Assembly (NCBI GenBank): GCA_030562195.1
Contig: JAUJPP010000012.1
Coordinates: 14,260,001 to 14,324,000, forward strand
Direction: 5' to 3'
DNA from: Nipponacmea schrenckii
Lineage: Eukaryota > Mollusca > Gastropoda > Lottiidae
Length of the DNA stretch: 64,000 nucleotides
In this document: piece by piece, positions 22,099 to 32,615 of the stretch
Position numbering within the stretch: the first letter of the stretch is position 1
Layout: every line of letters begins with the position of its first letter
Made by a program: the position numbers and the translations under genes
The notes under the pieces: generated by a model
What the model saw: the letters and a program-made list of their open reading frames with translations, nothing else
Told to the model about the DNA's origin: nothing
The model's database searches: none

Positions 22099-25000
22099 AT
22101 GCAGGCATTTTTGAAAGGTGGAACAACATCTTTACAGAAGACAAAAGAAAAAGCCAGTAGTTCTAGTAAAGATACAAAAGACACCAAGAAACACATACCA
22201 TGGGTGGAAAGATAGTATGTAGCCTAACGTTACTACTTAATGTTAAGGACTATTGTTAAAATTGTTAAAAATAACGTTTTCTAGTTTTAACCAACCATTA
22301 CCAATCAAAACGAATAAATTTTGCCTCTAATAATAATAGTCCTAATACTATAAAGCCATTGGTGTTTATATTTTTTTATTTACAAAACAAAAGGTTAAAT
22401 AGGTAGCCTACTGTAGGCCTACTTGGAAAATGAAATGAATGGAGTTTGAATTCTTACTCTTCTGAACCTTATGAGCTAATGAAGACGGGTAAAGCATGCT
22501 GTGTGCAAGGAGAGAAAATTTGGAATTTGACTGGACAGCAGCTTAAGCCTATAACTATTTTTGCATTTTCAATCTGTCATGGGACCTTTAACATACACAG
22601 CCTGTAGCACACAGGGCCTTGGTTTATTGTTTGGTCACTATTTTCATGTCAGTCCCTCAGACCTGCATCACTGACAGAGGGAATTCCGGTTGAAAAAATC
22701 TGTAAGTTTCTCTCGACCTTTGCCTGAATTGAACCCTGGACCCTTAGAAAAGCGACGAAGTATATAGGCCTAACTCACTGAGCTACTTATTGGTTTGTTT
22801 AAAAATGATCTCTGTTTATTTCACCTTCACCATTAATTTCAGTCGACCTAGATGTGTAGATGATGTCGCTTTTCAAGATGAAGTCGTTTTGGTTCTGAAG
22901 AAATCTTTGACGGGTTCTGATGTAAGTTTGAATAAATAGATCTAAATTAGATTACATTCTCATATTCTTTTATTAAAGGGATGATAGGTTTTAGTATGAA
23001 CATAAAATTTGAAAATTTAAACTTGGCCAATTATAGCTCTATTCATCTGTTAATATACCTGCTGCTATAATGACATAAAAAAGATAAAGAAATATAAAAA
23101 ATTAAATAAATATCCATAAAAATGAATTTGAGAGTTGAAAAATTGATTAAGCATTCTGTTAGTTTATGACACCAGGTAAGTTCACTGATGAATATACACT
23201 CATATTGACCATTCTTGAGAACTAAAATTTTATTTTGATTTTAAGACACAGGATCTTTTTAAATACATGGTATAGACCAAGACCCTGTGTGCTAAAGAAA
23301 TTTCAATTCACTTTCCTATTTCAGTTACCTAATCTGTTATTCTACGGTCCCCCTGGCACTGGTAAAACATCCACTATATTAGCTGCTGCTAGAGAACTAT
23401 ATGGGTAAGATAACATTTAGACAGGTGTCAATTAGGGAGAGTCAGAAAAACCTGTTCTGTGACAATGTCTTCATTGCAAAATTTTTTTTTAGAATGCTGA
23501 GGATTTTTATTTAATTTTTTCCTCACAATTCTAAACTTTGGAAAGTTAATAGAAGGATGAGAAAAATGTGATCATGGGCTTTGTTTCTGAAGAAGGCATT
23601 TAGCTAAAATGTTAATCAACAGGACAATAGTATATATATTTTTAATCCTTTTCCCCTGATATGCGAATTTGTGGCTGAAGATTTTGCCAGCAGACTTAAT
23701 AAAATCCTAGATTCTAGAATAAGATAAAATGATTCTGTCGTAATGAAAGTCACAATCCATCAACAGTCAAATTGTATAGCAGTTTGTGTTTATTTTATAT
23801 TTCCAGAGCAGAGTAGATAAAATTTATAAAAATAAAAATAAACTTATCCCTGAACTTGTACCTCACTTTGATATACTCATATAAATCTTTATTTCATGAC
23901 CTTGGCCAATGCTTTTATGAGACATCACAACAACAATTACACTGAAGTCGTCTTTTCTCATTGAAAATCATAATCAATAACCAGACAATCGTATACTAGT
24001 GTATATTTATTATATTATATATTTCCAGCCCTGAGTTAATGAGATCCAGAATACTCGAATTAAATGCGTCGGATGAAAGAGGTATAGATGTAGTTCGAGT
24101 TAAAGTCAAGAAATTCTCTCAACAAACTGCTTCAGGCACCAGATCAGAGTAAGCATACATTTTTACTGTCACTCTCTATAAATAAACCAGTTTTTTTTGT
24201 TGAACTATGACAGAGTTAAAGCACAACAATGAAAATATTAATGATGAATTCAAATAATCAACCATGTATAAAATAGTGTTGAAAAGGTTGGTGATTTTAC
24301 TAACTAGGTCATTTTCAGCAATGATATTTTGATACCGGGTAAATTACTCAAGATCAAAAACCATTTTTGCAATGGTTACAAATTCTACCTAAAATCTGTC
24401 AACTGATTAACTGTTTTAACACTTACTTCATGACCTAGGCCAGTGCTTTCTTGAGAATACCATTCTTATCTCACCCTAACACTAGTGTAATGTATTTATT
24501 AATTAGTACTGTTTGTTAATTAGTATTATCATCTGATTTTGATATGAATATATATATTGTTTTATGACCCTAACATTTATTGAATATCTTATAATTCCGC
24601 TGATAGTGCTTCCAAGAGTGAGATATCAATTATGACCAAACCTATAATATATTATTTTCAGTGGTAAACCATGTCCACCATTTAAAATAGTTATATTAGA
24701 CGAAGCTGATTCTATGACATCACATGCACAGGTAATTATATATATATATATTTCTATGACATCACATACACAGGTATTCATATATTTCTATAACATCACA
24801 TGCACAGGTATTTATATATATATTTCTATGACATCACATGCACAGGTATTTATATATATATTTTATGAGATCACATGCACAGGTGTTTATATAGATATTT
24901 CTATGAGATCACATGCACAGGTGTTTATATAGATATTTCTATGAGATCACATGCACAGGTGTTTATATAGATATTTTCATGACATCACATGCACAGGTAT

Positions 25001-28000
25001 TTATATATATATATATTTCTATGACAACACATGCACAGGTATTTATACATATATTTCTATCTCATCACATGCACAGGTATTTATACATATATGTATATTT
25101 CTATCACATCACATGCACAGGTATTTATACATCTAAAGTATAAATATGAATTATCTAAATTATTTGCCTGATGTAATTACAAATTCCATTTCATTTCGTT
25201 ATTACATTTGTCAATCTCCATACAACAAGATTTATAAGTCATGTACTGATAAGCTGTGATTGGTCACAAATTAGATCCTCATACAGAAAAAAACATTAAA
25301 TGAATGGAGTTTTATGTCCTAATCTTCTACACCTAATAGGCTAATAAAGACGGGCAATGCCATGCAGTTTGAGATGAAGGAAATGTAGCACAAAAGGCCA
25401 CTGACCTGACAAAGGGAAACTGGCTTCAAAAATTCATCTCAACCTAGTTGAGATTGAACCCAGGACCTTTGGGTTGGGGCAAGCAATCCTACTCAATTGA
25501 ATTTTTTTTTAATTTTCCAGGCGGCCTTAAGAAGAACAATGGAGAAACAGTCTAAAACCACCAGATTCTGTTTAATTTGTAACTATGTTAGTCGTATTAT
25601 AGAGCCTATTACATCACGTTGTGCCAAGTTCAGATTTAAACCACTGGCTGAAACTGTTCTTAGTGATAGATTGAAACTTATTAGTGGGAAGGAGAACATT
25701 ACTTGTAGTGATGAGGTGAGTTAAAGAGATGTATGTGATCATCTTGAAATTTGTTACATTGGCATAGGATGAAGGTAAACATAGGATGAAAGTCTACATA
25801 GGAATGAGTACATAGGATGAAGGTGTACATAGGATGAAGGAGTACATAGGATAAAGGTGTACTTGGGATGAAGATGTACATAGGATGAAGGAGTACATAG
25901 GATAAAGGTGTACATAGGATGAAGGTGTACATAGGATGAAGGAGTACATAAGATGAAGGTGTACATAGGATGAAGGAGTACATAGGATGAAGGAGTACAT
26001 AGGATGAAGGTGTACAGAGGCCAGCCTGACAAACATTCCCTCATTGCACACTTCAAGGTGTTAAGCACTTCATAGTGCTGCTGTTACCTTTCTCAATAAG
26101 TTCATTTCATTAACTCATAATAGTTTAATCCTGATATTTTGAATTATTTTCCTTTATTATATTTAATTTCTCTAATTGTCCACTTCATGGTGTTTCTATT
26201 TTGCAGGTGATCAAGGCACTGATAGATACATCAGAAGGTGATTTAAGAAAAGCTATAACATATTTACAAAGCGCGTCCTCCTTACATAAGGATGACACAG
26301 AGATTACAGTAGACAATATTCTTGAAATAGCAGGGGTAGGTCACTCTCGATTCATTGAGGGTTCTCGAATCTTCCATCTTTCAAACCCTTGCATTTTTAG
26401 GACAGATGTAGCATGTAGCTTATTTGTATTTTTCTGTGTGAGTTATAGCCCTTGACAAAGATAGGTTTTGACAGTCATAATGACCTGTATTAATCTAAAC
26501 CCAATACACCTCGTTTTGTAGATGTGAAAATTTGAACAAACTAGATGGTAAATCTGTCCTATTAATTTTGATTTTAGGTTATACCTACTGATAATATGGA
26601 TGAAGTGATGAAAATTTGCCATTCAGATTCTTATGAAAAATTGGATAAAATTATTAAGGTAGGTAGGGATCTGTGTGTATGTGAGGAGAGAGAAGATGCT
26701 TTTTTATCGAAGCTTTTAGTTGTTAGGGCAATAAACTGAAGTAAGGCTGTGAGCTTCAGTTTAAAAAGAGAAGTTACTAGATGCTGTCGTGGCAAAATTT
26801 CCTCATTGCATACTGCAATAGGTCATTGACAGGTTCCATAGCATAGTTAGTAAGAGCGTTGGATTATGATGTCATTTGCATGGTTACCTCAAGTAAATGG
26901 TGGCTGTGGGTTCCAATTTTGATCAGTGTGTAAAAGTGATGACATTGAATAAATATTCTTCACTCATAGTTCCAGTCCACCCAGCTGTAAATGGGTACGG
27001 ATAAACTGGGAGAGATCAATGCCCAGAGGTTTGACCAATGGGTGAAAGGATCTTTTATTGTGTTAATTTGTTAACCTTGTAAAATATAATTTTTTTTCGT
27101 TCAAAATGTTGACTTTCTTCATGAGGTAGACATAATTTAGGATGTAAAACTTTATTATATTTTAGACTTTGATCAGTAATGGTTACGCTGCCACCCAAGT
27201 AATAAATCAACTTCACGATAGAATAGTGATCTCAGAAGAACTAACAGACACTCAGAAATCTGTTATCTGTGAAAAAATAGCAGTGAGTATTTTGACTGTC
27301 GACATTTAGGGGCAGATTCACCCTTGACCAATCATACCTTAGTCTCAGAAACGGTTAATTTTTAAATTGGATAATCAGTTATAGTGTTCACAGTTCAGTC
27401 AAAATTTCAGGCTTCAAATCCATGTGTGTCTAGAATTATCCGAGTTTGAAAAATGACGCAAAGTTACCTTTTCTGGAGACTGAGATATATACAAAATCAT
27501 ATATAGAAAGTCGTATATAGAAACAGAAAATTTCCAAGGTTGAGGTATTTTCGAAAGAATTTTACGATTCAAGTGCATTTTTTAGTACTTCTGTAAACTA
27601 TTTACATATAAGCAAGACCGAAAACAACCCCCCATAATGGTGTACTTGTCTGTTTTAATACTGATTTTGACAATTCCAATTTTCAATCAGACATGCTGGT
27701 TCTTGCACATGTTCTATAAACCGCATATATATAACAAAGGTCCTTTGATATTATTGTTATTTATTGTCTAAAGCAGCACTAGATATATGGATATACTATT
27801 TCTGACATTTATTAACTCATACAGGAAGCATTATCAAGAGAATTGAATAATAACAAAGGTTTGGTTATGTAGATGACAAGTTAACGTTCGCTTGCAGATG
27901 ATAATATCACAAACTAGGTAGTTGTTGGAATTTGTAGTAGTTGGATTGGTTCAGATTAGATGATTCTGTGCTGTTGGTTTGATTGTTGATAAATCTTGAG

Positions 28001-28512
28001 ATCTGGTCGGGTCGAATGACATGGCGGTGAAACTCGGCCCTGAATGATGTGGTAATATTATAACAAGACTAGACTAACAATATTTTTATGGTAGTAAATA
28101 ATGGGTGACAATAATTAAAGAGAAACCATAGACAAATTAAATAAATATTAATAGATAAGGTATAAGAGATTAACAAGATAACTAAGATAAAACATAATCA
28201 AAGTGTTATAAAGACATTGTGCTAGGATTTAAGTGGTTAATAAATATCAGAAATAGTATATCCATATATCTAGTGTTTCTTTAACTACACCTATTTCTAT
28301 ATGTCTTATAAACAGTTATAATCTATGGTGAAAAATGACATCAACAAACAATAAAATTGAAAGAAATCAAAATGCAATCAAGTCTTTCATTTGATTTTGG
28401 ATATTTTTTTTTTCAGGTTGTGGATAAATGTCTCCTGGATGGAGCAGATGAATATCTTCAACTGATGGCTTTATTTAGTATTATTATGACTCAAATATGC
28501 CATGGAAATTAA
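22099..28512 (+). CDS. RFC4: Replication factor C subunit 4 (RFC37), complete, ten coding exons
   Basis: The exons are 22,099-22,214, 22,843-22,921, 23,325-23,404, 24,029-24,148, 24,662-24,731, 25,521-25,715, 26,207-26,335, 26,578-26,658, 27,166-27,282 and 28,417-28,512. They join in phase with GT-AG introns to 360 codons plus TAA (human RFC4 has 363). RFC4 is a small AAA+ subunit of the RFC clamp loader, which uses ATP to open PCNA and load it on primer-template junctions in the nucleus; it also serves the Rad17, Ctf18 and Elg1 loaders. Visible motifs are the start MQAFLKG, Walker A GPPGTGKT (73-80), Walker B DEAD (145-148), sensor 1 around N176, the SRC arginine-finger box (187-189), sensor 2 GDLRKAI (231-237) and the C-terminal collar helices. 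Nothing essential is missing. The ATG is the first after a 5' UTR acceptor at 22,087 and matches the family start. Intron 5 carries amplified copies of its own donor. Confidence 0.97.
22430..22795 (-). mobile_element. Full-length-looking tRNA-derived SINE in RFC4 intron 1
   Basis: On the minus strand, a tRNA-like head has box A-like gtagctcagtgagttagg and box B-like agggttcaattc. A body with gtgctacaggctgtgtatgt follows, then cattagctcataagg and the tail aactccattcatttcatttt. It is the most complete of this family in the window. Its acceptor-side edge lies about 50 bases from exon 2. Confidence 0.8.
22973..23262. mobile_element. AAAGGGAT-family MITE in RFC4 intron 2
   Basis: It starts ttaaagggatgataggtttt and ends ttaagacacaggatcttttt, with the shared internal marker atgacaccaggtaagttcac. 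It is diverged from the copy at 11,326 but colinear with it. Confidence 0.65.
24711..25131 (+). repeat. Tandem array made from the RFC4 exon 5/intron 5 junction
   Basis: The last 20 or so bases of exon 5 (tctatgacatcacatgcaca, then g) and the first bases of intron 5 form a 34-44-bp unit present eleven times. The first copy is the real junction. Ten follow in the intron, each keeping acacag|gt, with gtattt in most and gtgttt in three. Spacing comes from variable (at)n runs. Donors after copies at 24,773, 24,845 and 24,920 lie 42, 114 and 189 bases from the true donor, so they are in frame. The exon frame stays open to a stop at 24,930-24,932. Confidence 0.95.
25292..25492 (-). mobile_element. 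SINE in RFC4 intron 5, next to exon 6
   Basis: On the minus strand, a box B-like stretch (cctgggttcaatctcaac) begins the head and the tail ends aaaactccattcatttaat. Middle markers are shared with the copy at 22,430. It ends about 25 bases before the exon 6 acceptor, close enough to overlap the likely branch point. Confidence 0.7.
25762..26020 (+). repeat. 17-bp minisatellite in RFC4 intron 6
   Basis: About 15 copies of aggatgaaggtgtacat, several with gagtacat. Three overlapping minus-strand open frames here are translations of the repeat (three units equal 17 codons) and not genes. Confidence 0.92.
26832..27035 (+). mobile_element. Second SINE type, plus orientation, RFC4 intron 8
   Basis: A tRNA-like head has box A-like atagttagtaagagcgttgg and box B-like gtgggttccaattttgatc. 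The body contains agtccacccagctgtaaatg then ggtac. It differs from the 22,430 family in body and orientation. The 3' end is not sharply defined. Confidence 0.65.
27771..28281. mobile_element. TIR element of about 511 bp in RFC4 intron 9
   Basis: The left end has cactagatatatggatatac then tatttctgacatttattaac. The right end holds its reverse complement over about 40 bases with one or two mismatches. Both ends are bordered by TA, which would fit a Tc1/mariner-like target duplication. There is no transposase. It occupies nearly half of the intron. Confidence 0.8.
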
Positions 28513-28737
28513 GGAGTCAAAATCCCTATGTGATTTGAAGATGCCATGGCAAATTTATAAGTCACTTGTACAAAGGCTGTGTACAACTTTTGGCTTTGTT
28601 AAGAGTCATCATAAGGCATATAATGAGTCATATTTCCAGAAGAGGGTCCAAATATTGCTATAAGATATGATGTTTATTAAAATAACAGTAAGAAATACTG
28701 TGTGTGTTCATTTGATTAATTTCTTTAATTTAATTTT
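28513..28737 (+). other. RFC4 3' UTR region
   Basis: There is no canonical AATAAA between the stop and the fold-back element. The variant attaaa at 28,677-28,682 is the best candidate for a poly(A) signal. Otherwise nothing is recognised. Confidence 0.35.
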
Positions 28738-28991
28738 ATTTGTGTCAATATCATATAAAACAGTGAATTTTTACTTATAAAAGTATCAAAAATATATATA
28801 TATATAAACATTAAACGTTAGTCTCATTAGCATTATTGGTGTGTCAACGCAATAGATCACAGGACAAACTGAAGAAAAAAACAGAGTCACCAATAATGCT
28901 AATGAGACCAACGTTTAATTTTTATATATATATATATTTTTGATACTTTTATAAGTAAAAATTCACTGTTTTATATGATATTGACACAAAT
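28738..28991. mobile_element. Near-perfect palindrome of about 254 bp behind RFC4
   Basis: The left arm runs from tttgtgtcaatatcatataa through an (at)n run and ttaaacgttagtctcattag to cattattggt. The right arm is its reverse complement, ending ttatatgatattgacacaaa. The arms are about 105 bases with few mismatches around a core of about 45. It is probably a recent fold-back MITE. Confidence 0.9.
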
Positions 28992-29978
28992 CTTAGATAG
29001 CTTCACTACGTCATTCCTTAACTGGTTCATTGAACGGAGTGATAGTAGAAATGTAAATATATTTGCGTAAATGCAAACCTAATTGGTAAGAGGGCCACTC
29101 TTTAAGTAACTTAAAGGTAGACAACCTGTAAGAATGACCATTCAAATGTTTAAACTTGGCCAAAAATTACTTAGTTTAATGGATATATGGTGTTATAGAG
29201 AGATTCTATTCTGTAGTCATGACACCAGATAAGTCCATCTGATGAATGTGTACTCTTATTGATCAAGTTTAATTCTATGTCCATTCATAGAGGTAGTATA
29301 CCTTCCAAATATCTCATCATTGGTATTAGTGGCTTTTATGTAGCTATTACCAAAAGCATTTAAATGAAGAAGCGTTGTGAATTATGACTGCTGAGCTTGA
29401 ATATCAAATAGTTGTTAGGGTGCTGAAACGCTCAAAGTAGACCATGCTTACTTTTAGGAAAAAACCTAATGGTACTTCTATTAGGTGTAATCAACCACTA
29501 TATATACAACTTTTACTCTAGATTTTACCAAGCTTTGGACAAAGCACCAAATAACGTAACTGGTTATTTTATTACTTATATCAACATTTCAGTTGTCAGT
29601 TGACTTTGATCAACAAAATGCAGCGATTGATCAGGCCGATGCAGGAGTTCCGTAACATTTCTCTCAGTATAGTACATGATTAGGTTTGATGTAGTCTAAT
29701 TATATCTGGATTGCCTCCCTTGTATTGTAAATCAAGGAAATGCAGTTCTTTCATACGCCACAGTTCAGGCGTCATCTCTATCAGAATATATTTGTGAATA
29801 TTGTAGACGAACCTTTTTCGAATATAGTTTTCAACAGAGATACTGGTAGGGGCAAGAATTGATAGCGCTCTATTACGGCCATCCATCCATAGTATTTTTT
29901 TGGTCCGTTACCAAATATTCCAGCAGATATAAAAGACACCACTTTCGTACCTCACAATCGTCAAACATTGATGATTTA
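28992..29978. other. Spacer with a diverged AAAGGGAT-type MITE
   Basis: Positions 29,100-29,300 carry family markers (tttaaacttggccaaaaatt and catgacaccagataagtc). The remainder is unique-looking. A 68-codon minus frame at 29,680-29,886 has no recognisable domain or splice support and is not called. Confidence 0.45.
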
Positions 29979-30275
29979 AAGGGATTGTAAAGTGCTTTTT
30001 TAAGTTTACGTTAATTGGGGACATCTTATCAATCTCTTTACTGCAGAAGAGGAGGACGTAAAACTCCATCCATTCAATTTTATACTATTACTTTAATATC
30101 TATAGATATAATTTATAAGCAGATTTCGTGATTAGTGACGTCATCAAATACTCAGTCTAAGTGGAATTGCAGGAACCACAAACGTCATTAAGAATGATGC
30201 AAATCGATGCTAACAACGTCTCCGATACACATAATATATTTAGAAAACCGCTTGATAATCTTTTTAATGAGCGTA
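29979..30275. mobile_element. Fold-back MITE (TTAAAGGGATTGT ends) holding a SINE tail
   Basis: It starts ttaaagggattgtaaagtgc and ends aaccgcttgataatcttttt, roughly inverted. The right half has gtggaattgcaggaaccaca and aatgatgcaaatcgatgcta, markers shared with 5,640, 48,255 and 49,848. A plus-oriented SINE tail (gtaaaactccatccattcaa) lies at 30,055-30,090. Confidence 0.6.
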
Positions 30276-30479
30276 TCCAAATAGATAATTTATGGCCTTC
30301 CTTCAAGGGATTAGCTTACCGTACTAACTAACGTAAATGATATTCGTTTAATGAACGTAAATACGATAGGATTTCGAAATACTTTGTACTGTGTTGTCGA
30401 CTATGAAAGCAGTCAACAATTGCTGGAAGGGTGGTGTGGTATTTTTGAATAGAAACAAGTATTTTTAATAGACACAATA

Positions 30480-30707
30480 TTGACCTTGTGTTTTTCCAGC
30501 TTAAAGGGATAGTGAAGAGGTTTTAATTTTTTTTACATGTACCGAGGATTTTGATTGCATCGATTTTCACCAGTCCGATTGCCAACGGACGTATGGGTAT
30601 TGTATTTCCACTGAAACTAAAGGCAAATCTCCTAAAATTATAGATGTTATCTATTATTACGGACATCATATATTTAATAATTAAAGGCGAACTTGATGTT
30701 AAATTTA
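30480..30707. mobile_element. Left half of the same fold-back MITE family
   Basis: It begins ttaaagggatagtgaagagg and contains gcatcgattttcaccagtcc, the inverted counterpart of the right-half motif at 30,195-30,220. Its right half is missing. A minisatellite-like unit (ttaaaggcgaacttgatgtt) follows at 30,682. Confidence 0.5.
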
Positions 30708-31201
30708 AAAGGGGGCAAACTTGATTTTTAGGGGTCGTTTTGGGCCTTTGTTACATTTAAACAGTCCTCAAAAATATTCAAGCTCTGAGAAAATCGCAAA
30801 ATACCTTGAAATATGCCTCAAACAAAAAATTTCACTTTTCATTTTTCTTCCGTGCTGTACGCGGCTGTTCTCCAGTCAGTCTGAAAATTGTGTGTCCTGT
30901 TGACAAAGTCTACAATTGAAAAATGCGTTGTAGTCTGTTTATATAGATGACCGCTATTGCACGACGGGAAGGATAACTCTTTGATTATCAAGACGAATCG
31001 TTTTCCAATATGGCGGGACGTTCGTAATTTCTTAAGTCATTAATGATTTTCAAACACGGATAGATTATGGATACACATGGATTCGATGGCTCAAATTTCA
31101 AAGGTAAGCTCTGTAGACTATTTCTGATTAGCTAACCAAAAGATTTCATGTGTTTGAGGCTGTCGGATGATTGTCCGAAACAAATAAAGCCTGGGCCCCT
31201 T
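30708..31201 (+). mobile_element. Non-autonomous TIR element (copy 2 of 2)
   Basis: Colinear with 10,562-11,052, including gatttttaggggtcgttttg and the matching 60-codon open frame at 30,721-30,903. The ends are aaaagggggcaaacttg and cctgggccccttt. It is flanked on both sides by units of a 28-bp minisatellite, so it inserted into that repeat or the repeat grew around it. Confidence 0.75.
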
Positions 31202-31425
31202 TAATTAAAGGCAAACCTGATGTTAGATTTAATTGAAGGCAAACTTGATGTTAGATTTAATTGGAGGCAACTTGATGTTAGATTGAATTGAAGGCGCACT
31301 TGATGTTAGATTTAATTGAAGGCGAACTTGATGTTAGATTTAATTGAAGGCGAACTTGATGTTAGATTTAATTGAAGGCGAACTCGATGTTAGATTTAAT
31401 TGAAGGCAAACTTGATGTTAGATTT
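31202..31425 (+). repeat. 28-bp minisatellite, about 8 copies
   Basis: The unit is gatttaattgaaggcgaact then tgatgtta. One related unit lies left of the neighbouring TIR element at 30,682-30,706. Copies differ at one or two bases. Confidence 0.9.
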
Positions 31426-31456
31426 ATATTCTGAAAAGACAGTAATTACCTACTTA

Positions 31457-31482
31457 CCCCCCCCCCCCCCCCAAAAAAAAAT
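31457..31482 (+). repeat. Poly-C/poly-A run
   Basis: About 15 consecutive C followed by A8. Similar C-runs are at 48,993, 54,101, 54,224 and 55,166. The length is prone to sequencing error. Confidence 0.8.
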
Positions 31483-32090
31483 TACCCATACCCCAAACCT
31501 TAAAATGTGTTGAAGAGTGCATTTAGAATAATCAATCCCTCGTACTATCCACGCAATTTGTAATGACGTTGCAAATCACGAGCACATGAAACGATTTCGA
31601 TTGATAATGCCTGCTAATACGGCTTTTAAGACCTACTTAAATATCTCAATTTACTAAGACGTTTTAAGCATGTTTAACAAACATTTTAAAATGTTGCCTG
31701 TCAAATTACCAAATATTACTTCTTAAGTGTTTCGTGCATGCTAAGTACTCAATTATTGAAAAACAACTAAATTAGATAATGGAAACGTCCAATCGCAACT
31801 TCATTGCTGATCGAATGGTTTGATAACAGCTCGTAATAAAGAACGAGCTAATAATGTTATTTCTGAGCATTTAGGTGAGATAATAAATAACTAAATTATT
31901 GAGGTTCAGTATCATCTCGTGTAAAAGAAGTTATTTTTTGTAATTGGTTATTGCAGTAGATCCGCAAAATATGTAAGTTTACAGGTAAGACGAGTTAGAT
32001 ATTATATGCTGATCAAAGGGAATCAAGTGATAGATATCTAATTAAACCGTACACATTATGGAAATCTAGATGAATTAAAATATTGTTCGA
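31483..32090. other. Unique-looking AT-rich spacer
   Basis: No gene, repeat or motif could be supported on either strand. Confidence 0.4.
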
Positions 32091-32615
32091 GATCTTAAAA
32101 ACAAAATTCTAGGCTTGTTGGTTCAAGGCTTATGATTACAATGTCAAATAATCTCGTGAAATCAAAATAATAAAAGTCCAGGCTCTTTGAAAACAACCCG
32201 TAAACGCCCTTGTGAAATCAATATATTACTGTCTGAAAATCTAGGCTCAATGGCTCAAGGGATGGATGAAGTATAAACCCGTACACCTTTATGAAACCAA
32301 TATATAACTGTCTGAAAAATCCAGTGTGGTTGGATCAAGGGTTGATGTATTATAAACCCGTATACCAATTTTAAAACAACTATAAAACTGTCTGAAAATC
32401 CAGTCTGATTGGATCAAGGGTTGGCGTAATATATACACGTATACCCTTGTAAAATCTTTTTAAAATTGTATTAAAATCCTGTCTGGTTGGATCAAGGGTT
32501 GATGTAGAATAAACACGTATACCCTTGTAAAATCGATTTAAAATTGTATTAAAATCCAAGCTGGCTGGATCAAGGGATGGATGTAATATAACTCATATTC
32601 CCCTGTTGAATCAAG
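32091..32615 (+). repeat. Degenerate tandem repeat, about 85-bp unit, 6 copies
   Basis: The unit contains ctggttggatcaagggttga, then a stretch like ataaacccgtatacccttgt, then aaaactgtctgaaaatcc. The last three copies are the most alike. Confidence 0.8.

Noticed and set aside
25699..26068. Three overlapping minus frames of 85-104 codons
   Set aside because: All are translations of the 17-bp minisatellite in RFC4 intron 6.
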